A stretch of DNA of 6,093 nucleotides from Bacillota bacterium (GCA_024650095.1 JANKMV010000014.1:9117-15209), one strand, 5' to 3'; counted from the stretch's first letter, positions 1 to 5,419 are shown. Numbers and translations are program-made. The notes: generated from the sequence alone by a model not told the origin.

Positions 1-396
1 AACCATCGCTCCATGGTCTAACGCTACGTCAACACCGTAAGCAGCACTACTTCGCTGATTAATATGGGCGCAACGAATACCGATACGATCTCCTTCCAAC
101 TCTATGACTTGTAGCAAACGTTGATCTGTGCGTAAAGAAAAAGTTATATCGGGCGCGCCAAACTGTGCCAGAGAACCCGTCAGTTGTTCCTCTGCCAATA
201 CAGCCACAGCATCACGAAACATGGGGCCGTGTGGAGTTATGAGGATTAACACATCAGCTCCACTTTGTTTACAGCGGTGAGCCATCTCTGTCATGGCTGC
301 CCCTGTAGCGGCAACCCGCTCCGCTTCATGCCCTCCCACTGCGGGAATAACAATGGCGGGGTGAGGGTAGATTCCCGCGTGGACAATTGTATCCAT
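1..396 (-). CDS. LigB-fold protein, AmmeMemoRadiSam system protein A type (N-terminal part, cut by window edge)
   Basis: Reading from 396 down to 1 gives 132 open codons with no stop. The gene runs off the left edge, so only the N-terminal part is present. The protein shows the class III extradiol dioxygenase (LigB) pattern: PHP at residues 11-13 with His12, TPHGPMFRD at 54-62 with His56, and LDHGAMV at 126-132 with His128. In the LigB superfamily such histidines sit at the metal site. In many Clostridia this domain is the front half of 'AmmeMemoRadiSam system protein A', followed by an AMMECR1 domain and encoded near a Memo-like protein and a radical SAM enzyme; those partners would lie beyond base 1. 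The system's biochemical role is poorly defined. The start is ambiguous. ATG at 396 lies 9 nt from AGGAGG (406-411) and is preferred. An in-frame ATG at 402 has only 3 nt spacing. A stand-alone LigB protein is the alternative. Confidence 0.82.
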   Translation of the reverse strand, partial: MDTIVHAGIYPHPAIVIPAVGGHEAERVAATGAAMTEMAHRCKQSGADVLILITPHGPMFRDAVAVLAEEQLTGSLAQFGAPDITFSLRTDQRLLQVIELEGDRIGIRCAHINQRSSAAYGVDVALDHGAMV

Positions 397-625
397 TTGC
401 ATACACCTCCTTTGTATGTCTATATAATCACATAAAAGTAATCCATGTAGAATAGTGTAAAGAGATAGTTTTCTTCATATTGATTCTACCCTAGCTTGTC
501 CGGAAATGTTTTCCTATACTTCTATAATAAAAGAATTTTTCTAAGAATTACAAGGGTGTTCCATCACCTCTTTTGCAACTAGCATTTTTAAACAGGATTT
601 TAGCCCCCATAACCAGAATACCTTC
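397..625. other. Intergenic gap between cwlD and the LigB-type gene
   Basis: This AT-rich gap separates two minus-strand genes. It contains the AGGAGG ribosome binding site of the LigB-type gene on the minus strand (406-411). I found no convincing intrinsic terminator for cwlD. There is only a 4-5 bp hairpin near 552-565 and a small AGAA/TTCT stem near 532-542. No promoter with both boxes is clear on the minus strand. A TTTACA (minus, 455-460) resembles a -35 box but has no good -10 partner. Confidence 0.5.
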
Positions 626-1363
626 TTAAGATGTTGGCGATGTTTGATGATAGTATTTTAATATACCCACATAGATAGCCCACGCCACCTTCGCTTGATA
701 GGTAGAATCAGACAAAAGACGTGCCTCGGACGGATTAGAAATAAAACCGCACTCCACTAAGATGGCTGTCCTGTTTGCTTCATTAAGGACATAATAATTG
801 CCGGGTTTGATGACTCTGTCCGTGTTGGCTAAAATACGAATCAATTCCTGCTGTACTATTTCAGCAACTATTTTAGATGGTTCATGCTCTGATTTATGGA
901 ATACTTGTGCACCATGCCACTGCGCTGAACCGATGGCATTGGCGTGAAGACTAACGAAGAGTTCAGGATTGGTGCTTTCAACAAGTAGCATTCTGTTCTT
1001 CATGTCTTCTCTTTTTTTCGGACCCGATGTGGGCACGACCAATAAATCTTTGTCCGTTTCCCTGGTCATAACAACGCGAGCGCCCCCAGCTTGTAAATAA
1101 TCACGTAGGTGCAAGGAAATTTCGAGTACGATATTCTTTTCTTCAACATTGTTGTTCATCACACCGGGGTCATATCCACCATGGCCAGGATCTAGTACAA
1201 TCGTTTTACCCGCTAATGGTAACCCGCCAAGAGTAGCCGTACTACTAACGGGTAAGGCCAACCGTGTTAGCGGTATGACTATTGCTAGGATGAGGAAAAT
1301 GAGGAACCCTAGGCAAAACTTACGTCTGGCTCCTTGGCTAGTGACAAGTGAAATATGCACCAT
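626..1363 (-). CDS. cwlD: CwlD, N-acetylmuramoyl-L-alanine amidase of the spore cortex
   Basis: This 245-residue protein matches CwlD (about 237 residues in Bacillus subtilis). An N-terminal membrane anchor (about residues 17-37) precedes an Amidase_3 zinc hydrolase domain. Visible motifs are LDPGHGGYDPG at 57-67 (zinc ligand His61), VEEKN at 73-77 (Glu75), SLHANA at 138-143 (His140) and VECGFISNP at 203-211 (catalytic Glu204). CwlD removes the stem peptide from N-acetylmuramic acid so that a deacetylase (PdaA) can form muramic-delta-lactam, the mark recognised by germination lytic enzymes. It acts outside the inner forespore membrane. The frame stays open upstream to an ATG at 1480, but that would run into the divergent transporter gene. 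The start at 1363 has its own SD, and the preceding residues look like translated non-coding sequence. The presence of cwlD is good evidence for a spore former. Confidence 0.93.
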   Translation of the reverse strand: MVHISLVTSQGARRKFCLGFLIFLILAIVIPLTRLALPVSSTATLGGLPLAGKTIVLDPGHGGYDPGVMNNNVEEKNIVLEISLHLRDYLQAGGARVVMTRETDKDLLVVPTSGPKKREDMKNRMLLVESTNPELFVSLHANAIGSAQWHGAQVFHKSEHEPSKIVAEIVQQELIRILANTDRVIKPGNYYVLNEANRTAILVECGFISNPSEARLLSDSTYQAKVAWAIYVGILKYYHQTSPTS

Positions 1364-1375
1364 ACCCCCCCCTTT
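1364..1375 (-). promoter_or_regulatory. cwlD ribosome binding site made of a G8 tract
   Basis: On the minus strand AAA is followed by eight G and one T directly before the ATG at 1363. It can pair with the 16S anti-SD as AAGGGGG with a G-U, which leaves about 4 nt to the start. There is no canonical GGAGG. This site decides the start at 1363 over the upstream in-frame ATG. Confidence 0.6.
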
Positions 1376-1416
1376 ATCACAGCATATGATAAATAACAAC
1401 AGCTTATGAGGTGAGG

Positions 1417-1445
1417 CTTGTATGAAAAACAACAGTTTATTGTTA
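1417..1445 (-). promoter_or_regulatory. Candidate sigma-E promoter for cwlD
   Basis: On the minus strand CATACAAG (1424-1417) matches 7 of 8 positions of the B. subtilis sigma-E -10 consensus CATACAMT. Fourteen bases upstream, TAACAAT (1445-1439) matches 5 of 7 of the -35 consensus KMATATT. Transcription would start near 1410, leaving a leader of about 47 nt that includes the SD. cwlD is expressed in the sporulating cell in B. subtilis, partly by sigma-E, which fits. The site covers the start codon and first codons of the divergent transporter gene. The match was made by eye only. Confidence 0.4.
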
Positions 1446-1988
1446 TTATTTTTAACCTTTTTTAAGATCGGCGCCACCACCTTTGGAGGTGGCTACGCTA
1501 TGTTACCCATTATTAAAAGAGAAGTAGTGGAACGACACGAGTGGTTATCCGACGAAGAATTTGTCGATGCTCTTGCGGTAACTCAGTCCTTACCTGGAGC
1601 AATAGCTGTAAATTCCTCCATTTTTATTGGACATAAAGTCAGAGGAATTGTAGGGGCACTCATTGCAATGTTCGGCTCCGTCTTACCTTCTTTTTTTGTC
1701 ATCTTAATCATTGCCATATTCTTTGCCCGTTTTACAGAATACCCGATGGTTCAGGCAGCATTCGCTGGCATACGACCGGCCATTGCTGCCCTTATTGCAG
1801 CCGCTGTGCTAAAGGTTGGTAGACCTGTGATGAAAAAGCGATTGAATTTGTTGTTAGTGGCGCTCTTTTTACTACTTTCTCAAGTATTTAGCATCCATCC
1901 CATGGTGATTATTGTGCTGGGTATAGCGGTTGGGTTACTATTATTCCGTTTGAAAGAGCAGCCGGAAAGCGAGGTTGACCCACAATGA
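1422..1988 (+). CDS. chrA: Chromate transporter, first half-size subunit (short-chain CHR family)
   Basis: This 188-residue polytopic membrane protein is a single CHR domain, half the length of classical ChrA. Signature segments are FGGGYAMLP at 21-29, the SLPGAIAVNSS stretch at 56-66 followed by FIGHKVRG at 68-75, and FAGIRPA at 114-120. The rest is mainly hydrophobic helices and the tail is charged (KEQPESEVDPQ). CHR proteins export chromate, probably driven by the proton gradient. Half-size members occur as gene pairs whose products work together, such as YwrA/YwrB of B. subtilis. The actual substrate here is inferred from family. The start is supported by GAGGTGA at 1408-1414, 7 nt before the ATG. 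The stop overlaps the next start by 4 bp (ATGA, 1985-1988), so the two subunits should be translationally coupled. The gene diverges from cwlD with only 58 bp between starts. Confidence 0.9.
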   Translation: MKNNSLLLLFLTFFKIGATTFGGGYAMLPIIKREVVERHEWLSDEEFVDALAVTQSLPGAIAVNSSIFIGHKVRGIVGALIAMFGSVLPSFFVILIIAIFFARFTEYPMVQAAFAGIRPAIAALIAAAVLKVGRPVMKKRLNLLLVALFLLLSQVFSIHPMVIIVLGIAVGLLLFRLKEQPESEVDPQ

Positions 1989-2509
1989 TGATTCTGCAAC
2001 TTTATCTTACTTTCCTTAAAATTGGACTGTTTGGTATTGGTGGCGGCTATGTAATGCTATCTCTTATTGAAAGGGAAATTATTGAGGTGCAAGGGTGGCT
2101 GACACTAGCTGAATTTGTGGACATTTTGGCGATAGCGGAGATGACACCAGGCCCCATTTCCATTAACGCTGCTACCTTTATCGGGTACACTACAGCTGGT
2201 TTTTGGGGTTCTGCTTTCGCCACCGCAGGGGTCATCACTCCTTCTATAATATTAGTTTTACTGGTTGCCACCCTCCTAAAAAAATTCTATCAAAACAAAT
2301 GGGTGCAGGCAGCGTTTTCCGGTCTACGTCCCGCTGTCATTAGCTTAATTGCAGGTGCTACCATCTTTGTGGCTCGCACAGCGTTAATCGATATTTCCTC
2401 CATTTTAATCGCGCTTACCGCTTTTGCCTTGCTTGTCTTCACACGTCTACATCCTATTCTTGTGCTCTTGTTGTCTGCTGTTGCGGGTATATTTTTGAAC
2501 ATTTACTAA
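1985..2509 (+). CDS. chrA: Chromate transporter, second half-size subunit (short-chain CHR family)
   Basis: This 174-residue CHR-domain membrane protein is paralogous to the subunit before it. Motifs recur in the same order: FGIGGGYVM at 16-24, TPGPISINAATFIGY at 54-68 and FSGLRPA at 111-117. Divergence between the two halves indicates distinct N-type and C-type subunits, not a recent duplication. Family knowledge suggests the halves form a heteromer, possibly with opposite membrane orientation. The start codon overlaps the upstream stop in an ATGA, and a second ATG follows at once (1988), so either could initiate. The local SD is weak (GAGG about 10 nt upstream), consistent with coupling to the previous gene. 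No clear terminator follows; the convergent acyltransferase gene ends only 26 bp away. Export of chromate or a related oxyanion is inferred. Confidence 0.9.
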   Translation: MMILQLYLTFLKIGLFGIGGGYVMLSLIEREIIEVQGWLTLAEFVDILAIAEMTPGPISINAATFIGYTTAGFWGSAFATAGVITPSIILVLLVATLLKKFYQNKWVQAAFSGLRPAVISLIAGATIFVARTALIDISSILIALTAFALLVFTRLHPILVLLLSAVAGIFLNIY

Positions 2510-2535
2510 TTATCTAAGGCAATTTCACCCTTCCT

Positions 2536-3009
2536 TTAAAGTGGCCTTGCCGGCACACCACCGACAAGTGTTTTTGCTTCAACGTCATGGTTAACTAATG
2601 ATTGAGCAGAAATTGTCGCTCCTTCGCCAACAGTTATTCCTGCCAAAAGAGTTGCATTGGCACCGATTAAAACATTAGCACCGATTTTCACTTCTCCCGT
2701 TGCCCACTCATGTATTAAAAATTCATGCGCTAGAATTGTAGCATTATAACCAATGATGCTATTATCCCCCACCGTAATTAGTTGAGGGAAAAATACATCA
2801 AACATGGCCATTAAACCCACTGAAACATCTTTACCAACTTTTATCCCCACAAGTCGATAGAGCACATTTTTTAATCGCAGTGAGGGAAGATATCGACAAA
2901 GATAGATAACTAAAAAGTTGAAGACAACACGCACTGGATTGACATAACTTGTCCAATAATGAAGGGAATTTTTCGGTCCAGCATTATTGTGTTTTATTAT
3001 TTTACGCAT
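2536..3009 (-). CDS. Hexapeptide-repeat (left-handed beta-helix) acyltransferase, YvoF-like
   Basis: This 157-residue protein has an amphipathic N-terminal region (about 20-55, with NFLVIYLCRYLP). It then runs into hexapeptide repeats typical of the left-handed beta-helix: IKVGKDVSVG (56-65), ITVGDNSIIGYNATILAHEFLI (78-99), VKIGANVLIGANATLLAGITVGEGATISAQSLV (107-139) and the closing VGGVPARPL (149-157). His95 in LAHEF is a candidate catalytic base. The architecture resembles the putative O-acetyltransferase YvoF of B. subtilis, from memory and unverified. The protein stops right after the VGGVPA turn, so it lacks the short C-terminal tail many relatives have. The substrate is unknown; cell-wall or polysaccharide acetylation is possible. 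The start at 3009 is chosen because GGTGGTGAG (minus, 3015-3023) lies 6 nt upstream. An in-frame ATG at 3048 has no such site. It seems to be transcribed alone and converges on the chromate transporter genes. Confidence 0.82.
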   Translation of the reverse strand: MRKIIKHNNAGPKNSLHYWTSYVNPVRVVFNFLVIYLCRYLPSLRLKNVLYRLVGIKVGKDVSVGLMAMFDVFFPQLITVGDNSIIGYNATILAHEFLIHEWATGEVKIGANVLIGANATLLAGITVGEGATISAQSLVNHDVEAKTLVGGVPARPL

Positions 3010-3143
3010 GCATTTCTCACCACCGTATACACTGTTTACACTCAGCATGCTCGATAACTGTGCATATGATACCCTCTCTTACCCTGCATCCACATCAAAA
3101 ACAAACTTAGTAATTTATTTCAAATTGATCAGAAACTACCACT

Positions 3144-3151
3144 CATACAGT
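3144..3151 (+). promoter_or_regulatory. Possible sigma-E -10 box before the CotJC-like gene
   Basis: CATACAGT matches 7 of 8 positions of the sigma-E -10 consensus and lies 53 bp before the ATG, giving a leader of about 45 nt. The expected -35 position (3123-3129, AATTGAT) matches poorly, so this is tentative. It is listed because cotJ genes are sigma-E-controlled in B. subtilis. Confidence 0.28.
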
Positions 3152-3203
3152 CAGAGGTTTGTGAAACGATAAAGACAGAGCCAATTTAAGAAGGGGGAAT
3201 TGC

Positions 3204-3899
3204 ATGTTTAAACATGAGAAACAACTTCTCCACCCCGTTAAAGTCGACGCACCTAATCCAAACTATGCGGCGATGCTACATGAGCAACTAGGTGGGCCAA
3301 ATGGCGAGCTTAAAGCGGGTTTGCAGTATATTGGGCAAAGCTTCCGCATCAAAAACCAGGAAATAAAAGATCTGTTTCTAGACATTGGAGCAGAAGAACT
3401 GGGTCATATGGAAATGGTTGCTACCATGATCAGTATGTTGAATGGTCATGATTTGGCTGCGGAAGATGCAACGATTGGCCAAATCGAAGCCCATGTTCTA
3501 ACAGGACTGAACCCATTTTACTGTAACGCTTCTGGCGAGTTATTCACAGCAGCCTATGTTAACTCTACAGGAGATCTACCTGCAGATATTCTTTCCAACA
3601 TAGCAGCGGAGCAGAGGGCGAAAGTCGTTTATGAGTACCTATACCGTCAAATTGATGACAAAGGTGTACGGGAAACTATTGACTTCCTTCTTAACCGAGA
3701 AGAAGCCCACAACGCTCTGTTCAGAGAAGCATTAAATCAGATTCAAGATACCGGCTCTAACAGGGATTTTGGAGTGACAGAAGATTCCCGTCTCTACTTT
3801 GATCTTTCCACACCCGGGAAATTCTTTGAACACCCCTTCCCTACACCTCCTTCTTTCCAGAACCCGCGGCAAACTCAAGGGAACCAACCGCTCCAATAA
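3204..3899 (+). CDS. Manganese catalase family protein, CotJC-like
   Basis: This 231-residue four-helix-bundle protein belongs to the manganese catalase / CotJC family. All five dimanganese ligands of the Lactobacillus plantarum enzyme (Glu35, Glu66, His69, Glu148, His181) have counterparts: Glu35 (GGPNGE), Glu65 and His68 (EELGHME), Glu136 (AAEQRA) and His169 (REEAHN). The 33-residue spacing of the last pair is kept. Glu166, three residues before His169, also matches a second-shell Glu; the Arg before Glu148 is Ala135 here. It is therefore predicted to be an active catalase (2 H2O2 to water and oxygen). It is longer than CotJC (about 190 residues), with a SRLYFDLSTPG segment at 195-205 and a Pro/Gln/Asn-rich tail at 207-231. 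In spore formers such proteins can be coat components. No cotJA or cotJB lies beside it. The SD is AAGGGGG, 6 nt before the ATG. Confidence 0.88.
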   Translation: MFKHEKQLLHPVKVDAPNPNYAAMLHEQLGGPNGELKAGLQYIGQSFRIKNQEIKDLFLDIGAEELGHMEMVATMISMLNGHDLAAEDATIGQIEAHVLTGLNPFYCNASGELFTAAYVNSTGDLPADILSNIAAEQRAKVVYEYLYRQIDDKGVRETIDFLLNREEAHNALFREALNQIQDTGSNRDFGVTEDSRLYFDLSTPGKFFEHPFPTPPSFQNPRQTQGNQPLQ

Positions 3900-3937
3900 C
3901 ACAAGTTGCAAGCGAGATAATTTACTAACAATGCTAA

Positions 3938-3963
3938 AAAGGAGACCCATTAGGGTCTTCTTT
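3938..3963 (+). terminator. Hairpin terminator after the CotJC-like gene
   Basis: An 11-bp stem (3938-3948 with 3953-3963, one G-U pair at 3942/3959) closes on an ATTA tetraloop, about 40 bp after the stop codon. The 3' arm ends in TTCTTT but the following sequence is AACATG, so the U tract is short on the plus strand. On the minus strand the stem is followed by five T, so it may work in both directions. Confidence 0.6.
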
Positions 3964-3998
3964 AACATGATGGGAAAGAATGTGAGGTTAAATAAACG

Positions 3999-4015
3999 AA
4001 ATTTTGCAAAAATTT
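3999..4015. repeat. AT-rich inverted repeat upstream of the zinc-ribbon gene promoter
   Basis: AAATTTT (3999-4005) and AAAATTT (4009-4015) are perfect inverted repeats separated by GCA. The centre is about 55 bp upstream of the predicted -10 box. It could be an operator, an UP-like element or chance in an AT-rich stretch. Confidence 0.35.
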
Positions 4016-4036
4016 AGCCATCACTCCACATTTTGT

Positions 4037-4066
4037 TTGCTTTTTTTTCCTAGAGCGGTGTATAAT
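4037..4066 (+). promoter_or_regulatory. Sigma-A-type promoter of the four-CXXC protein gene
   Basis: A perfect TATAAT -10 box (4061-4066) is preceded by TTGCTT (4037-4042) at 18 bp spacing. Transcription would begin near 4073, giving a leader of about 113 nt before the ATG at 4186. This is the clearest vegetative promoter in the window. The sporulation genes nearby have none like it. Confidence 0.65.
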
Positions 4067-4103
4067 ATGGTTACCACTGCATTTTCCTCGGGGTTGGGAA
4101 TCT

Positions 4104-4181
4104 AGATCTCCTTTGTTTAGGTTAGATTTTCCAGTAGGAACCATATTTAGGGAAATCAGGGGCCCAAAACAAAGGAGGTTT
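4104..4181 (+). promoter_or_regulatory. Structured 5' leader that sequesters the Shine-Dalgarno sequence
   Basis: Bases 4104-4118 pair with 4167-4181 in an unbroken 15-bp stem with two G-U pairs, including 11 consecutive Watson-Crick pairs (4108-4118 with 4167-4177). The 3' arm contains the whole AAAGGAGG SD. After an A-A mismatch, GG (4120-4121) can pair with CC (4164-4165). An inner 8-bp stem (4125-4132 with 4150-4157, one G-U) then closes a 17-nt loop. Alternative pairings exist, such as TTGGG (4094-4098) with CCCAA (4163-4167) and GGGAATCT (4096-4103) with AGATTTTCC (4124-4132), which would disrupt this fold. The layout suggests translational control by a thermosensor, ligand or protein. 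I do not recognise a known riboswitch class. No folding energy was calculated. Confidence 0.6.
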
Positions 4182-4185
4182 TTTC

Positions 4186-4461
4186 ATGTACGAGGACAAG
4201 ACTTTAACATGTCGTGACTGTAAAGAAGAATTTATCTTTACAGAGGGCGAACAGGCATTCTATGCCGAGAAAGGGTTCGAAAACGAGCCCGCACGGTGCC
4301 CGACCTGTCGTGCAGCACGCAAACAGCGCGGTAATAGCGATCGCTCCGAGCGTCGCATGTATACCGTTACGTGCTCCGCTTGTGGTGTAGAAACTGAAGT
4401 GCCCTTTAATCCTTCTCTTGATCGCCCTGTTTATTGTCGCGAATGTTTCCAAAACCGTTAA
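4186..4461 (+). CDS. Small protein with two zinc-ribbon modules (four CXXC motifs)
   Basis: This 91-residue protein carries four CXXC pairs: Cys9/12, Cys38/41, Cys63/66 and Cys84/87. The first two pairs frame a module resembling the 'probable zinc-ribbon' family zf-trcl (TLTCRDCKEEFIFTEGEQAF, then PARCPTCRAARK). The last two frame a second ribbon (VTCSACGVETEVPF, then RPVYCRECF). A basic, polar linker (43-58, KQRGNSDRSERR) joins them and could touch nucleic acid. Each module should bind one structural zinc. The molecular function of such proteins is not established; RNA or ribosome binding is only a guess. The ATG is 7 nt after a near-perfect AGGAGG (4173-4178). It is a single-gene unit with its own sigma-A-type promoter, a long structured leader that buries the SD, and a strong terminator downstream. 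Confidence 0.85.
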   Translation: MYEDKTLTCRDCKEEFIFTEGEQAFYAEKGFENEPARCPTCRAARKQRGNSDRSERRMYTVTCSACGVETEVPFNPSLDRPVYCRECFQNR

Positions 4462-4533
4462 TTTCATTATTGTAGAGTACGTTAGAGTAAGGAACCTGAT
4501 TAGATGTCGAGCACATCAAATTTATTGAAAGTT

Positions 4534-4570
4534 CTCTCTCGTTCATCACGAACGAGGGAGTTTTATTTTA
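4534..4570 (+). terminator. Strong intrinsic terminator after the four-CXXC protein gene
   Basis: An 11-bp stem (4534-4544 with 4550-4560, one G-U pair) with a 5-nt ATCAC loop is followed directly by TTTTATTTTA. It lies 72 bp past the stop codon. A smaller 5-bp hairpin (4503-4507 with 4513-4517) precedes it. The opposing methyltransferase gene ends 22 bp further on, but the minus-strand side of this stem lacks a good T run. Confidence 0.88.
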
Positions 4571-4591
4571 CTGCAAAGTAATTAAATCAAC

Positions 4592-5320
4592 TTAACAATA
4601 GGCTACCATAATCGTTGCCGGTGATTGCACTGTGAATTCTTGGTATGTAAAACCACCATACGTGCGCACAGTAGTAAAGCCAGCAGCTAGCAAATATGAT
4701 TCCAATCTAGCTTTCCTGATGGGATGTAGTGTAATACTATTTGCCATCGATACGGTTGTGCCATCCACTTGTTTTAGCTCCAACGTAGAATTAAAAATTA
4801 ATTTATCCTCACTTTGGGGCCGATAGATACGTATAAAGCGTACGTTATCGTATTCTATCAATGGCAAAGGCGTATCTCCTTCTGCGAGAATACGATCGAA
4901 ATTAACGATTTGAAATATAGCAACGCTGCCCGGGGTCAACACTTTACGTAGAGATATAAGTGTATTTTCCAGTTCACGCTCGCCTGCTAGATGGGCCAGC
5001 GAATTACCAATGCAGAACAAGCCGTTAAACGATAATTCCAAAGCCGCAGGGTTACGCATATCCCCCACCGCGAAGTGAGCAGAATTATTTGTTGTGCGCG
5101 CCTTTTGTTGTGCTAACTCCACCATCTGAGGCTCTAGATCTGTGCCCCAGACCTCGTACCCGCGATCTGCCAGTGCCAGTGTATATGTTCCTGTACCACA
5201 GGCCACATCGAGGATTCTTGCCGCCTTGACGGATCTAAACACCTCCGTCAAAAATGTAAGCTTGGCGGGATCTAAGGGAAAAACATCATCATAATATTTC
5301 GCCAACGTTTCATAAAAAAT
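4592..5320 (-). CDS. Class I SAM-dependent methyltransferase (probable ATT start)
   Basis: Counting from the proposed ATT start, this 242-residue protein has a Rossmann methyltransferase core: motif I ILDVACGTGTY (36-46) for SAM binding, the acidic ribose-binding Asp61 in GTDLEPQM, GDMRNP at 86-91, and FCIGNSLAHL at 102-111 after the fourth strand. The C-terminal half forms the substrate region, ending in FTYQEFTVQSPATIMVAYC. The substrate is not predictable. The first standard in-frame start is TTG at 5305, but it lies 26 nt from the only SD (GGAGG, 5332-5336). The in-frame ATT at 5320 lies 11 nt from it and adds FYETL in front of AKYYDDVFPL, completing the FYE-x-LAKYYDD opening common in this family. 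An ATG at 5313 is out of frame and reaches a stop after 13 codons. It is transcribed alone, with no clear terminator of its own. Confidence 0.85.
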   Translation of the reverse strand: MFYETLAKYYDDVFPLDPAKLTFLTEVFRSVKAARILDVACGTGTYTLALADRGYEVWGTDLEPQMVELAQQKARTTNNSAHFAVGDMRNPAALELSFNGLFCIGNSLAHLAGERELENTLISLRKVLTPGSVAIFQIVNFDRILAEGDTPLPLIEYDNVRFIRIYRPQSEDKLIFNSTLELKQVDGTTVSMANSITLHPIRKARLESYLLAAGFTTVRTYGGFTYQEFTVQSPATIMVAYC

Positions 5321-5329
5321 AAGCTCTCA

Positions 5330-5336
5330 CTCCTCC
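5330..5336 (-). promoter_or_regulatory. Methyltransferase ribosome binding site that supports the ATT start
   Basis: Minus-strand GGAGGAG is the only strong SD upstream of the gene. Distances from the GGAGG core (5332-5336) are 11 nt to ATT at 5320, 18 nt to the out-of-frame ATG at 5313 and 26 nt to TTG at 5305. Only the first is within the normal range. Confidence 0.6.
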
Positions 5337-5419
5337 CTATGCTATTCTTTCCACAACAGTTCACACAACACATTACTTTTACTGGCACGAGATCGGCCAA
5401 AAAGAAATAATCAACAATA

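Noticed and set aside
551..580. Tiny minus-strand frame beginning in GAGGTGATGG, with a small hairpin
   Set aside because: It encodes only seven residues and the SD-like bases overlap the ATG; the hairpin is 4-5 bp.
1149..1409. Open frame of 86 codons on the plus strand
   Set aside because: It is antisense to cwlD, whose catalytic motifs are unmistakable, and has no recognisable domain or SD.
1381..1409. Second sigma-E-like pair (TCATAAGC, 13 bp, CATATGCT) before cwlD on the minus strand
   Set aside because: Transcription would begin at about the SD itself and the matches are weaker than those at 1417-1445.
1364..1480. Longer cwlD starting at the ATG at 1480
   Set aside because: It would overlap the divergent transporter gene and add 39 residues with no domain, while the start at 1363 has its own SD.
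2047..2502. Two minus-strand open frames (2047-2271 and 2290-2502)
   Set aside because: Both are shadows of the second chromate transporter gene with low-complexity translations and no SD.
2510..2548. Possible terminator between the convergent transporter and acyltransferase genes
   Set aside because: AAGGC (2516-2520) and GCCTT (2544-2548) could pair, but the loop is large, the stem is short and there is no T tract.
3732..4144. Short open frames around the end of the catalase gene and the following gap (3732-3968 minus, 3799-4017 plus, 3962-4144 minus)
   Set aside because: They overlap the catalase gene, the terminator or the zinc-ribbon promoter and leader, lack SDs and have basic low-complexity translations.
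5275..5313. ATG at 5313 as methyltransferase start
   Set aside because: It is in another frame and meets a stop after 13 codons; the spacing from GGAGG is 18 nt.
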